In this document: in pieces, positions 34,344 to 41,794 of the stretch
Layout: each line of letters starts with the position of its first letter
Numbering within the stretch: position 1 is the stretch's first letter
Assembly: GCF_013343235.1 (NCBI RefSeq)
Contig: NZ_CP040094.1
Span: forward strand, 318,501 to 382,500
Direction: 5' to 3'
Length of the DNA stretch: 64,000 nucleotides
Source: Nostoc sp. TCL240-02
GTDB taxonomy: Bacteria > Cyanobacteriota > Cyanobacteriia > Cyanobacteriales > Nostocaceae
Notes under the pieces: generated by a model
What the model saw: only the letters and a program-made list of their open reading frames with translations
The model's database searches: none
Told to the model about the DNA's origin: nothing
Made by a program: the position numbers and the translations under genes

Positions 34344-35237
34344 TCATTTCTTTAAATAACCTTTTGGGTCTTCCGCTACCCAACCCAAAGATGAGGTAGA
34401 ACGCACTTCAAAATGAAGATGCGGTTGGGTGGAAGTTGGTTTTCCACTGGTGCCTACTGTTCCTAGTAAATCTCCTTTTTTTACTTGCTGACCAACAGTA
34501 ACCTTGATACTGTCAAGCTGGGCGTAGCGGCTTTGAAGCCCACCACTGTGGTTAATGATTACCAACTTGCCATAAGAACCTTGGTCATTAGCAAAGGCTA
34601 CGGTTCCAGGAGCGATCGCTAACACATTACTACCAACTGGTGCTAATAAGTCAACACCACTGTGGAAGAAAACTTCACCTGTCGCCGGATTAATTTGCCA
34701 TCCATAAGCTAATCCTACATTTGCAACTTGTGCCAAGGGATATCCAGACAGGGATGCACGGTTTGGCGTACCTGCATCAGTAGGTAAAGGAGACTTAGTT
34801 ACAACACCATTGGGCGACCAATTTACCCCCGGAACAAACACGATTCTGGGGTCTTGTTGGCAGCCATTCACCTCAAAAAGGCTATCAGCACGAACTTTGT
34901 ATTGTGCTGCCACTTGTCGCCAAGTTTGACCGCGAGGTACTTCAACTACAATCCCATTGTAGGGAGGAATTTGAAGCACACTACCAACGGCTGCGACCGC
35001 GCCATTCTGCAAAGCTGGATTCATGCCAATAATAGTTGTAGGTATGAGATTGTAGCGCTGCGCTATGCTCTCCAAAGTTTCGCCACGAACAACTTTATGG
35101 CGTTGGAAGCGAGATAGGGCTGGAATCGGGCAACCACCTACAGCAGCGTTAGCACTGTTCAAGTTTGGCAGTATGCTTACTAGGCCCAAGGCGCTAACTA
35201 GGCTACAGAGAAACAGTTGACGAAAGGGTAAAGTCAT
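34344..35237 (-). CDS. LysM and M23 peptidase (cell-wall hydrolase)
   Basis: The 297-residue exported protein has a signal peptide (FLCSLVSALGLVSILPNLNSANA), two LysM domains (KVVRGETLESIAQRYNL; VEVPRGQTWRQVAAQYKV) that bind peptidoglycan, and an M23 LytM-type domain with zinc ligands in HSGVDLLAPVG (His, Asp) and HLHFEVR. These enzymes cut peptide cross-links or activate amidases during growth, division or septal remodelling. All zinc ligands are present. It is monocistronic by its flanking repeats. Confidence 0.92.
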   Translation of the reverse strand: MTLPFRQLFLCSLVSALGLVSILPNLNSANAAVGGCPIPALSRFQRHKVVRGETLESIAQRYNLIPTTIIGMNPALQNGAVAAVGSVLQIPPYNGIVVEVPRGQTWRQVAAQYKVRADSLFEVNGCQQDPRIVFVPGVNWSPNGVVTKSPLPTDAGTPNRASLSGYPLAQVANVGLAYGWQINPATGEVFFHSGVDLLAPVGSNVLAIAPGTVAFANDQGSYGKLVIINHSGGLQSRYAQLDSIKVTVGQQVKKGDLLGTVGTSGKPTSTQPHLHFEVRSTSSLGWVAEDPKGYLKK

Positions 35238-35283
35238 GTATACAGATCAAGAGCGCATTAACTTTAAATTTTAGATGGAGAGT

Positions 35284-35492
35284 GTGGGAAGTGGGGAGAT
35301 CGGGGAGCAGGGGGCAGGTGGTCACTGAGCGTAGCCGAAGTGGGGCAGGGGAGGCAGGGGGAGCAGGGAGACAAGGGGGACAAGGAGGAATTATTGAACA
35401 AGTCTCTCTTGTCTCCCCCTCTTCCTTGTCTCCCCTGCTCCCCATTCCCCATTTCCCATTCCCCATTCCTCATTCCCAATCCCCAATACTTA
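35284..35492. repeat. Interspersed repeat, family 1 copy with extended purine arm
   Basis: The core GGAATTATTGAACAAGTC matches 28758. It is preceded by ~80 bases of gggggagcaggg type with a 'cactgagcgtagccgaagtg' insert, and followed by 'ccccattccccatttccc' runs. It lies between the divergent peptidase and protease genes. Confidence 0.8.
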
Positions 35493-35581
35493 ATTCCTCG
35501 TAAATTGATCTGTCCACTTGCCGTTAGCTTGACTACACTTAGAAATTAGCAACTGCATTGTTGTCCTTAAGCAGAATTGTT

Positions 35582-36790
35582 ATGAAGGTATCTTTAAAGC
35601 AACTAGGTGTTTATTTGTTCTTAGTGGTATTTGGTTGTGGTGCAGGTTTGTTTGGCAGTCGCTATCTCCTACTACAAAATCCCTCATTCCAACAGTTAAG
35701 AAATGTGACAATGGCTTCGCCTCCAGAATCTGTAGTGCCAAATTCTCCTAATGGAGCAATTGGGGCTACTGGAGGCGATAATGTGAATTTTATTGCGACG
35801 GCAGTGCAAAAAGTTGGCCCGGCTGTGGTGCGAATTAATGCCACTCGCAAAGTCGCCAATCCCATCTCTGACGCATTAAAAAATCCGCTCTTGCGGCGAT
35901 TCTTTGGAGAGGATGAGCAACCAATTCCCGAAGAACGGATTGAGCGCGGTACAGGATCGGGATTTATTTTGAGCGAGGATGGGGAATTACTGACTAACGC
36001 TCATGTAGTAGCAGATACAGATACAGTACAAGTCACCCTCAAGGATGGTCGAAGTTTAGAGGGTAAGGTGGTCGGAGTTGATTCTGTGACAGATGTGGCA
36101 GTGGTGAAAATAAAAGCGAATCATTTACCAACTGTGAAACTGGGCAATTCGCAAAACTTAATACCAGGACAGTGGGCGATCGCAATTGGCAATCCTCTAG
36201 GTTTAGATAATACTGTCACTATTGGCATCGTCAGCGCTACCGATCGCACTAGCACTCAAGTTGGTGTCCCAGATAAGCGAGTCACCTTTATTCAAACTGA
36301 TGCCGCAATTAACCCTGGTAATTCCGGTGGCCCCTTGTTAAACGCTCAAGGCGAAGTGATTGGTGTTAATACTGCCATCCGCGCTGATGCTCAAGGACTC
36401 GGTTTTGCGATCCCCATTGAAACCGCCGCCCGCATTGCCAATGAACTTTTTACCAAAGGGCGTGTAGAACATCCCTTCTTGGGTGTTGAAATGGCAGACC
36501 TTTCTCCCATCAAGAAACAGCAGATTAATCAAGAAAATCAACTGAACATTCAGCAGGATGTTGGGATTGTGATTAAAGGAGTCACAGGCGATTCCCCAGC
36601 CAAGCGCGGAGGATTGCTTCCTGGAGACGTGATTCAAAAAGTTAACGGGAAGCCAGTCAAAACCTCGGCCCAAGTTCAAAAGCTGGTAGAGTCCAGCAAA
36701 GTTGGGGACATAATAGCTATCGAGGTCAATCGTAGCGGGAAAATTCAAACCTTCAAAGTACAATCAGGAGCTTATCCTGAAAGAAAGTAG
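35582..36790 (+). CDS. DegP/HhoA-like trypsin-type serine protease with PDZ
   Basis: From the ATG at 35582 there are 402 residues: an N-terminal membrane anchor (QLGVYLFLVVFGCGAGLFGS), a trypsin-like domain with His in LLTNAHVVAD, Asp in VTDVAVVKI and Ser in NPGNSGGPLL, and one C-terminal PDZ domain (GIVIKGVTGDSPAKRGGLLPGD). This matches cyanobacterial HhoA/HhoB/HtrA proteins, which remove damaged periplasmic or thylakoid-lumen proteins. Which of the three paralogues it is cannot be told here. A TTG eight codons upstream is less likely. Confidence 0.93.
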   Translation: MKVSLKQLGVYLFLVVFGCGAGLFGSRYLLLQNPSFQQLRNVTMASPPESVVPNSPNGAIGATGGDNVNFIATAVQKVGPAVVRINATRKVANPISDALKNPLLRRFFGEDEQPIPEERIERGTGSGFILSEDGELLTNAHVVADTDTVQVTLKDGRSLEGKVVGVDSVTDVAVVKIKANHLPTVKLGNSQNLIPGQWAIAIGNPLGLDNTVTIGIVSATDRTSTQVGVPDKRVTFIQTDAAINPGNSGGPLLNAQGEVIGVNTAIRADAQGLGFAIPIETAARIANELFTKGRVEHPFLGVEMADLSPIKKQQINQENQLNIQQDVGIVIKGVTGDSPAKRGGLLPGDVIQKVNGKPVKTSAQVQKLVESSKVGDIIAIEVNRSGKIQTFKVQSGAYPERK

Positions 36791-36978
36791 TGAGAAAAAT
36801 TCGTAATTCGTAATTCGTAGTTACAAGAGGCTTACGGACTCGTTAAAGTTGTGCTGTCGGTGGAAGCTTGAACTTTCCACTATATTATTTACCACCCAAT
36901 CAGAATATTTTAGTGCTAGGTCGTACCCTCTTAATAACGAATTACGAATTATTTGGTCAATAGTCCCGGAATGTTTGA
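36791..36978. other. Gap with facing AATTCGTAATTCG repeats
   Basis: CGTAATTCGTAATTCGTA near 36810 faces ACGAATTACGAATTA near 36940, so the 188-base gap can fold into a long stem. This is a common extragenic repeat type and may end transcription of both converging genes. Confidence 0.5.
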
Positions 36979-37326
36979 CTATTGACCATTAGACAAATGC
37001 TCTAACTGCATTCTTTGTTCCATTTGGCGCAGAAAATACCCCGTCATCATGGCCGACGCTAGAAGCCCAGCTAAGTTATCCCGATCTGTTGTGATTTGGA
37101 CGTTGAAATTTTCTGCAGGGAGCATTCCCACTAGCCCTTGGACATTTTGCGAGATGATTTGTTTAATTTCGGGGCTGGCGGATTGAGCAATCCTCGCTAG
37201 AACATCAGGAGACTGATGTTGTAGATATTTGAGTAACTGATTGGGGTATTCCTCAGCGTGGTCAGAAAGAAGTTGATTAGGGTGTTCCTCGGAGTTGTCA
37301 TTTAAAAAGTCAGGATTAAACACCAT
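36979..37326 (-). CDS. DUF760 protein
   Basis: The 115-residue protein contains the DUF760 segment (LLKYLQHQSPDVLARIAQSA, NVQGLVGMLPAENFNVQITTDRDNLAGLLASAMMTGYFLRQMEQR). DUF760 is confined to cyanobacteria and plastids and has no settled function. The N-terminus holds a short internal duplication, EEHPNQLLSDHAEEYPNQLL. Confidence 0.88.
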   Translation of the reverse strand: MVFNPDFLNDNSEEHPNQLLSDHAEEYPNQLLKYLQHQSPDVLARIAQSASPEIKQIISQNVQGLVGMLPAENFNVQITTDRDNLAGLLASAMMTGYFLRQMEQRMQLEHLSNGQ

Positions 37327-37410
37327 TGGCAGTTTTATTTAGCTTAATTGCTAACTCTACTCTAAACCATAGTACAAGGCTAGCGCATTCACTACGGGTA
37401 TTAAGCCATT

Positions 37411-37590
37411 GGGATTGGGATTGGGGATTGGGGATTGGGGATTGGGGATTGGGGATTGGGAATGAAGAAGAGACAAGGAAGAAGGGGGAGACAAGGAAGA
37501 GACTTTATTCAATAATTCCCCCTTGTCTCCCTCGTTTTCCTCATGCCCCATGCCCCTGCCCCATTCCCTATTCCCCACTCCCTACTCCCT
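37411..37590. repeat. Heptamer array (GGGGATT)n and family 1 interspersed repeat
   Basis: Bases 37411-37460 are about seven copies of GGGATTG/GGGGATT. Then follow ggaagaagggggagacaagg, the core TTCAATAATTCCCCCTTG and pyrimidine-rich text to ~37590. The 3' end of scpB lies within this repeat. Confidence 0.85.
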
Positions 37591-38104
37591 CTAGTTCTAG
37601 TTCTAGTTGTTCTTCCTTTTGGTTGTTGGAAAGTATTTGTGGGAGTTGTTCGATTTGGAAATACTGATGAAATTTTGGGGTTACTTGGAGTGAGTAGGAG
37701 CGAGAATCGTTGTCTCGGCGTTTGCGGATAAAACCAAGTTCTACGAGTTCTGGAACGTGTTGATATACTCCTGAACCACGCAAGTTAATCAAGTCGCTCT
37801 GGAGTATGGGACTATTGAGGGCGATCGCAGCTAAGGTTCGCAATGCACCTACACCCAATTCTACTGGTATCATAGTTTGCACTAAATCCTGAAAATCAGA
37901 CCGTAGTTGCAAACTATAACCATCAGGGGTTTCTATTACCTCTAGGGCGCTATCTCGGTGGGCATAATTGTCCATGAGTTCAATTATGCCTTCTTTGACA
38001 GTGGCGCGATCGCACGCTGCATACTCGGCGATTTCGCCGAGCGACAAGGGTTTACCCTTTAAATAGAGAATTGCTTCTATCTTCGTCGCTGTGGCTGTAA
38101 TCAT
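37568..38104 (-). CDS. scpB: Segregation and condensation protein ScpB
   Basis: The 178-residue kleisin-partner protein consists of two winged helices (ATKIEAILYLKGKPLSLGEI; AVGALRTLAAIALNSPILQSDLINLRG; GFIRKRRDNDSRSYSLQVTP). With ScpA it regulates the SMC ATPase in chromosome compaction. The C-terminus, EQLELELEGVGSGE, is encoded by repeat sequence (ctccctactccctctagttctag) and is probably not original. scpA is not in the window. Confidence 0.9.
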   Translation of the reverse strand: MITATATKIEAILYLKGKPLSLGEIAEYAACDRATVKEGIIELMDNYAHRDSALEVIETPDGYSLQLRSDFQDLVQTMIPVELGVGALRTLAAIALNSPILQSDLINLRGSGVYQHVPELVELGFIRKRRDNDSRSYSLQVTPKFHQYFQIEQLPQILSNNQKEEQLELELEGVGSGE

Positions 38105-38155
38105 TTAGTCATTAGTCATAAATCATTAGTCATTAGTCATTGGTCATTAGTACAT
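38105..38155. repeat. Heptamer array (CATTAGT)n
   Basis: About six copies of TCATTAG with variants lie directly upstream of the scpB start. It is a short tandemly repeated heptamer typical of Nostocales. Confidence 0.8.
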
Positions 38156-38221
38156 GACAACTAACAATCAACAAGTGTGTGGCATTATATCGTAAATTGT
38201 CAAAATATTGTTTGATACTCT

Positions 38222-38336
38222 CTGGGCATGGGGCATTGGGCATGGCTCAAGAATCAATAGTTCTTCTTCCCCTACTCCCCCTGCCCCTCTGCTCCCCCTG
38301 CTCCCTGCCCCCCATTCCCTATTCCTCAAACACCCC
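38222..38336. repeat. Interspersed repeat, family 2 copy
   Basis: 'gggcattgggcatggctcaa' leads to GAATCAATAGTTCTTCTTCC and then a ccctgctcccc pyrimidine arm. The same core, reversed, occurs at 46755-46785 and in part at 41703-41722. Confidence 0.7.
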
Positions 38337-39009
38337 TAGTTGTGAGAATAAATTCTGCGATCGCTAAATCTTGTGGAGTAGTCACTTTTAAGTTTGTCTC
38401 CTCTCCCTCGACAATTCGGACTTTGATGCCGCACTTTTCAAATAAAGCGGCATCGTCAGTTACTTCCCAACCTTGACGGACTCCCTCAGCGTGGCACTGT
38501 TTCAACAATTTGACATCAAATCCTTGGGGAGTTTGTGCCGCCCACAATTTTTGTCTGTCGGGTGTTTCTTGAATTATGCCTTGTTGATCGACAACTTTGA
38601 TGGTGTCTTTGACCGGTACACCAGCAATTAAACCGGGGCAGTGGCGAATGGCTTGGGCACAAGAGTTAAATAAATCTGGTGTGGCGAGACATCTAGCGCC
38701 ATCGTGAATCAACACTTGTTCTGCGGCTACTGGCAAAGCCTGCAAGCCATTGTAAACAGATTCTTGACGCGTGGAGCCGCCTTGAATCAATTCCACTGGT
38801 TTAGTGAGCTTGAGATTGGCGAGAATTGCTCTGAAGTCAGGCCAATCGGTAGGCTGAGAAATAATCCCGATCCAACTGATTGTATTGGCAGCTTCTGCGG
38901 CTAATAGAGTCCAAGCAATAATTGGTTGCGATCGCACGACTAGCAGGAGTTTATTGCGGTTACTACCCATTCTTTTTCCGATTCCCGCAGCTGGAATTAG
39001 TAAATACAC
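38326..39009 (-). CDS. ispD: 2-C-methyl-D-erythritol 4-phosphate cytidylyltransferase
   Basis: This MEP-pathway enzyme joins CTP to methylerythritol phosphate on the way to isoprenoids, including carotenoids and the phytyl tail of chlorophyll. The N-terminus MYLLIPAAGIGKRMGSNRNKLLL holds the CTP-binding loop, and VLIHDGARCLATPDL and GVPVKDTIKVVD follow. I chose the GTG at 39009 (227 residues) because GAGGA lies six bases before it; the TTG four codons upstream has no such site. Confidence 0.92.
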   Translation of the reverse strand: MYLLIPAAGIGKRMGSNRNKLLLVVRSQPIIAWTLLAAEAANTISWIGIISQPTDWPDFRAILANLKLTKPVELIQGGSTRQESVYNGLQALPVAAEQVLIHDGARCLATPDLFNSCAQAIRHCPGLIAGVPVKDTIKVVDQQGIIQETPDRQKLWAAQTPQGFDVKLLKQCHAEGVRQGWEVTDDAALFEKCGIKVRIVEGEETNLKVTTPQDLAIAEFILTTRGV

Positions 39010-39078
39010 AGAATTCCTCAATCTTTAAGCTATATATTTTCCCCTAAAATAGGGAGCGAGTAAGCGTCAATAAATATT

Positions 39079-40038
39079 ATGCGAGTAGTAGCCCTTGTAC
39101 CTGGCGGAATTGGCGACCAAATTCTCTTCTTTCCGACTCTAGATGACCTGAAGCGCAATTACCCTGACGCTCAGATAGATGTCGTTGTTGAACCCCGGTC
39201 AAAGGCTGCCTACCGAGTGAGCAAGTCAGTTCACGAGGTGCTGAACTTTGATTTTAACGACCGTAATAGTCTGGCAGATTGGGGTAACTTGGTGGGGACA
39301 ATTCGCGATCGCGAATACGATGTTGTCATTGTTGTTAAGCAAATTTGGTTGCTTAGTCTTTTGCTCTGGTTGACTGGAATTCCCATACGTATTGGCTACA
39401 AAGGCAATGGTTCGGTTTTTCTGACCCACGCTGTGCCATTTAAAGCATCCCAGTATGTGGCGGCAGCATATCACGATTTGCTGCAACCATTGGAAATAAA
39501 TAGCCCTGTCCCAGAGTTAGCAGTAAATGTGCCAAAACCAGATATTGAGTGGGCACAAAAGGAACAGAAACGTTTAGGGATTCATGAAACAGGCTATATC
39601 TTGATTCATGCCAGTTCTGGGCAGTTATCTCAGGCTCAAGAACTGGATAAAATCTACCCTGTAGAAAGTTGGCATCAAATTATTCAAGGCTTCCAAGACA
39701 AGCAGCCTGACCTACCTGTGGTGGTTGTTAAGGGAATTGGCGATGAACAGTTTGTGCGATCGCTTCTGGGGTCTTCTCCAGATATTAAGGTGACTGCCCC
39801 AGATGATATTGGCAAGTTAACTGCGATGATTGCCGGGGCAAATTTGATGTTGTCTACTGATAGTCCGGCACTACAACTGAGTGTTGCAGTCCAAACCTAT
39901 ACCATCGCCCTATTTGGGCCTACCGATCCAGCTAAGTTGTTGCCGAAAAACGAGAAATTCCTAGCTATTGCATCCCCCACGGGAAAAACAGCGGATGTTT
40001 CACCAAACGCAGTTTTAGAGAAAATCTGGGGTGGCTAA
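39079..40038 (+). CDS. Glycosyltransferase family 9 (heptosyltransferase-like)
   Basis: The 319-residue GT-B fold protein begins MRVVALVPGGIGDQILFFPT, the family 9 acceptor loop, and has the donor-site segment AGANLMLSTDSPALQLSVAV and ALFGPTDPAKLLP. GT9 enzymes move heptose or other sugars onto lipopolysaccharide core or similar glycans. Cyanobacteria usually lack heptose in LPS, so the true donor is open. It is divergent from ispD by about 70 bases. Confidence 0.88.
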   Translation: MRVVALVPGGIGDQILFFPTLDDLKRNYPDAQIDVVVEPRSKAAYRVSKSVHEVLNFDFNDRNSLADWGNLVGTIRDREYDVVIVVKQIWLLSLLLWLTGIPIRIGYKGNGSVFLTHAVPFKASQYVAAAYHDLLQPLEINSPVPELAVNVPKPDIEWAQKEQKRLGIHETGYILIHASSGQLSQAQELDKIYPVESWHQIIQGFQDKQPDLPVVVVKGIGDEQFVRSLLGSSPDIKVTAPDDIGKLTAMIAGANLMLSTDSPALQLSVAVQTYTIALFGPTDPAKLLPKNEKFLAIASPTGKTADVSPNAVLEKIWGG

Positions 40039-40120
40039 ACCAGCTGTTTGTCCCAATTTCTGCAATTAGTCTATTGGATATCTAAATGTAGTCATGATGT
40101 AGTCATGCGTTTGTTGAATG

Positions 40121-40157
40121 ACCGCAAAACCTGGTTGTGACAGCTAGATTTTGCGGT
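40121..40157 (+). terminator. Terminator-like hairpin after glycosyltransferase gene
   Basis: ACCGCAAAA (40121-40129) pairs with TTTTGCGGT (40149-40157). It is followed by TATTTC, a weak T-run. Its position, 80 bases after the stop, fits a terminator. Confidence 0.5.
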
Positions 40158-40298
40158 TATTTCAGTATTTAATGGCAGTGCAAAACCTGAACAGCACTCA
40201 ACTTTAGATCAGCAAATACAAGCGTTGCGATCGCGCTATCACTTGCTGAATCTCCGCCTCAATCTTGGTCATTCTCCCTTTAGTGTGAACTCCAGTTG

Positions 40299-40784
40299 TT
40301 AAAATATCTCAAAAAAAGCATCATCTAGTTCATAACCCAGCATTTGGGCCATAGACTTCAACCGCGAGAGGCTAGGGATATCCTGCTGTTTAAGCCAATC
40401 GCCTAAAATAAAGATTTTGTGCATCAAAAATATCTCTAAGGCTTCAGGATTATACTGAATACCATCTTTGGAACTGAACTGGTGTGGTACTAGCATGGCG
40501 GCATAACGAGCAAACTCTCCAGCTTTCCAATCTAGTAAAAATGCTAACCAGGGGTATTTGGCATCTAGACGCACAAACCACAGCCGTACTTCTGGAATTT
40601 CTGAGAGTTCCCGAGGATCGCCAGGTTCAAGATCATAATTGATATCAAAGCGTAGTTGCTGTTCATGGGATGCAATTCCATCTTGCAGCATTTGTTCAAT
40701 CACCGTTGAGGCAGGCGAGAGATCCAGATTGTTAATGAAATCATTATTGAGTGCGATCGCAATTGTTTTTGACTCAGCAGCCAC
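40299..40784 (-). CDS. CRR6-like NDH-1 assembly factor (DUF1817)
   Basis: The segment ELSEIPEVRLWFVRLDAKYP, then WLAFLLDWKAGEFARYAAML and NPEALEIFLMHK, matches the CRR6 family. In plants and cyanobacteria these proteins help mature the NdhI subunit of the photosynthetic NDH-1 complex. No ATG is available. I used the GTG at 40784 (161 residues, the family's usual size), preceded by AAAAAGAAA. A TTG at 40886 would add 34 residues that look unlike the family. Family match is by eye. Confidence 0.8.
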   Translation of the reverse strand: MAAESKTIAIALNNDFINNLDLSPASTVIEQMLQDGIASHEQQLRFDINYDLEPGDPRELSEIPEVRLWFVRLDAKYPWLAFLLDWKAGEFARYAAMLVPHQFSSKDGIQYNPEALEIFLMHKIFILGDWLKQQDIPSLSRLKSMAQMLGYELDDAFFEIF

Positions 40785-40884
40785 TTTCTTTTTGCTCAAC
40801 TGTAGGATCGAGAATATACAGTAGCAGTTTTCAGGAATTGACGCTAGATTGACCCTTACTAGCACAAAGTCTTTTTTACAAAGC

Positions 40885-41247
40885 AATTAGTGTATTTAGT
40901 GATACTAATTCTGACTAAACTTGCATTTTATACTTAATCTTTATCCGATTTACATAGTATGCCATTAGCATCAGCCTACTTAGGAAAGGCAAAGCCTGCT
41001 CCAAAGTGGACATTTACAGCAATTTTAAGTTAAAGTTGTAATGAGTTTGTTTTAGATTAAGGTCTGACAAAGTAGCCATCAACAAGCAAAAAATAGATCG
41101 TTATTTATCCTCACCTGTTACTTTCGCAGCATCAAAAAGCAAAACACAAGTACAGGTAGAACAATGGTGTGCAATATTATTGCATATATTAAATAAACAA
41201 TAAAAATTGAAGTGGGAAAATTCCCTTAACAGTTAACAAGCTGTAAT
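40885..41247. other. Divergent control region of CRR6-like and Fur-family genes
   Basis: About 360 bases with no gene. It is AT-rich near the Fur-family gene, with 'attgcatatattaaataaac' at about 41182-41201, a possible autoregulatory AT-rich box. I cannot assign a Fur box with confidence. Confidence 0.4.
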
Positions 41248-41694
41248 ATGCAAAAACAAACAATTTCAACAAAACCAATTCGTTCTCTAGAAGATGCGCT
41301 AGATAGGTGTCAAATCCTGGGTATGCGCGTCAGTCGTCAGCGTCGCTTTATTCTGGAATTACTTTGGCAAGCAAATGAACATCTTTCTGCTAGAGAGATT
41401 TACGATCGCTTGAACCAAGAAGGTAAAGAGATCGGACATACCTCTGTTTATCAAAATTTAGAAGCATTATCCAGTCAAGGCATTATTGAATGTATTGAGC
41501 GCTGTGATGGCCGTTTGTATGGCAATATAAGTGACTCTCACAGTCATATTAACTGTGTGGATACAAATCAAATTCTTGATGTTCATGTGGAACTACCAGA
41601 AGATTTGATTCGCAAAATTGAAGAAGAAACAGGAGTGCGGATTACTGAATACAGTATTAATTTTGTTGGTTACCGTAATCCTCAAGAAGGGTAG
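41248..41694 (+). CDS. Fur-family regulator, PerR/FurC-like
   Basis: The 148-residue protein has the Fur winged helix (RVSRQRRFILELLWQANEHLSA, DRLNQEGKEIGHTSVYQNLEAL) and metal region SDSHSHINCVDTNQI. It lacks the two CxxC pairs of structural-zinc Fur proteins. From memory it resembles the Anabaena FurC/PerR type that controls peroxide responses, but this needs a search. It is monocistronic. The last residues (PQEG) run into an interspersed repeat that gives the stop. Confidence 0.85.
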   Translation: MQKQTISTKPIRSLEDALDRCQILGMRVSRQRRFILELLWQANEHLSAREIYDRLNQEGKEIGHTSVYQNLEALSSQGIIECIERCDGRLYGNISDSHSHINCVDTNQILDVHVELPEDLIRKIEEETGVRITEYSINFVGYRNPQEG

Positions 41695-41760
41695 GGAGCA
41701 GGGGGAGAAGAACTATTGATCAATTACAAAGGACAAAGGACAAAGGACAAAGGACAAATG
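41695..41760. repeat. Family 2 repeat fragment and heptamer array (ACAAAGG)n
   Basis: 'gggagcagggggagaagaac' and 'tattgatcaattac' form a partial family 2 copy (41695-41727). It is followed by about five ACAAAGG heptamers to 41760. It lies between converging genes. Confidence 0.75.
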
Positions 41761-41794
41761 ATAGCCCTTGCCAGTTAGCTTTAATTGTGCCAAC

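Noticed and set aside
34854..35117. Antisense frames within the LysM/M23 gene and similar frames opposite other large genes
   Set aside because: They are shadow frames without start signals or domain features.
35203..35503. Several Ser/Pro- and Gly-rich frames on both strands between the peptidase and protease genes
   Set aside because: They are translations of the interspersed repeat with no start signals.
37326..37667. Frames over the GGGGATT heptamers
   Set aside because: They are repeat-derived and overlap scpB and DUF760 gene ends.
40160..40290. Short frames between the glycosyltransferase and CRR6-like genes
   Set aside because: The longest fragments (for example TLDQQIQALRSRYHLLN) lack a start and family features. 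They could be a remnant but cannot be supported.
41160..41247. Fur box upstream of the Fur-family gene
   Set aside because: The region is AT-rich and any match to a loose 19-base Fur box would be expected by chance.
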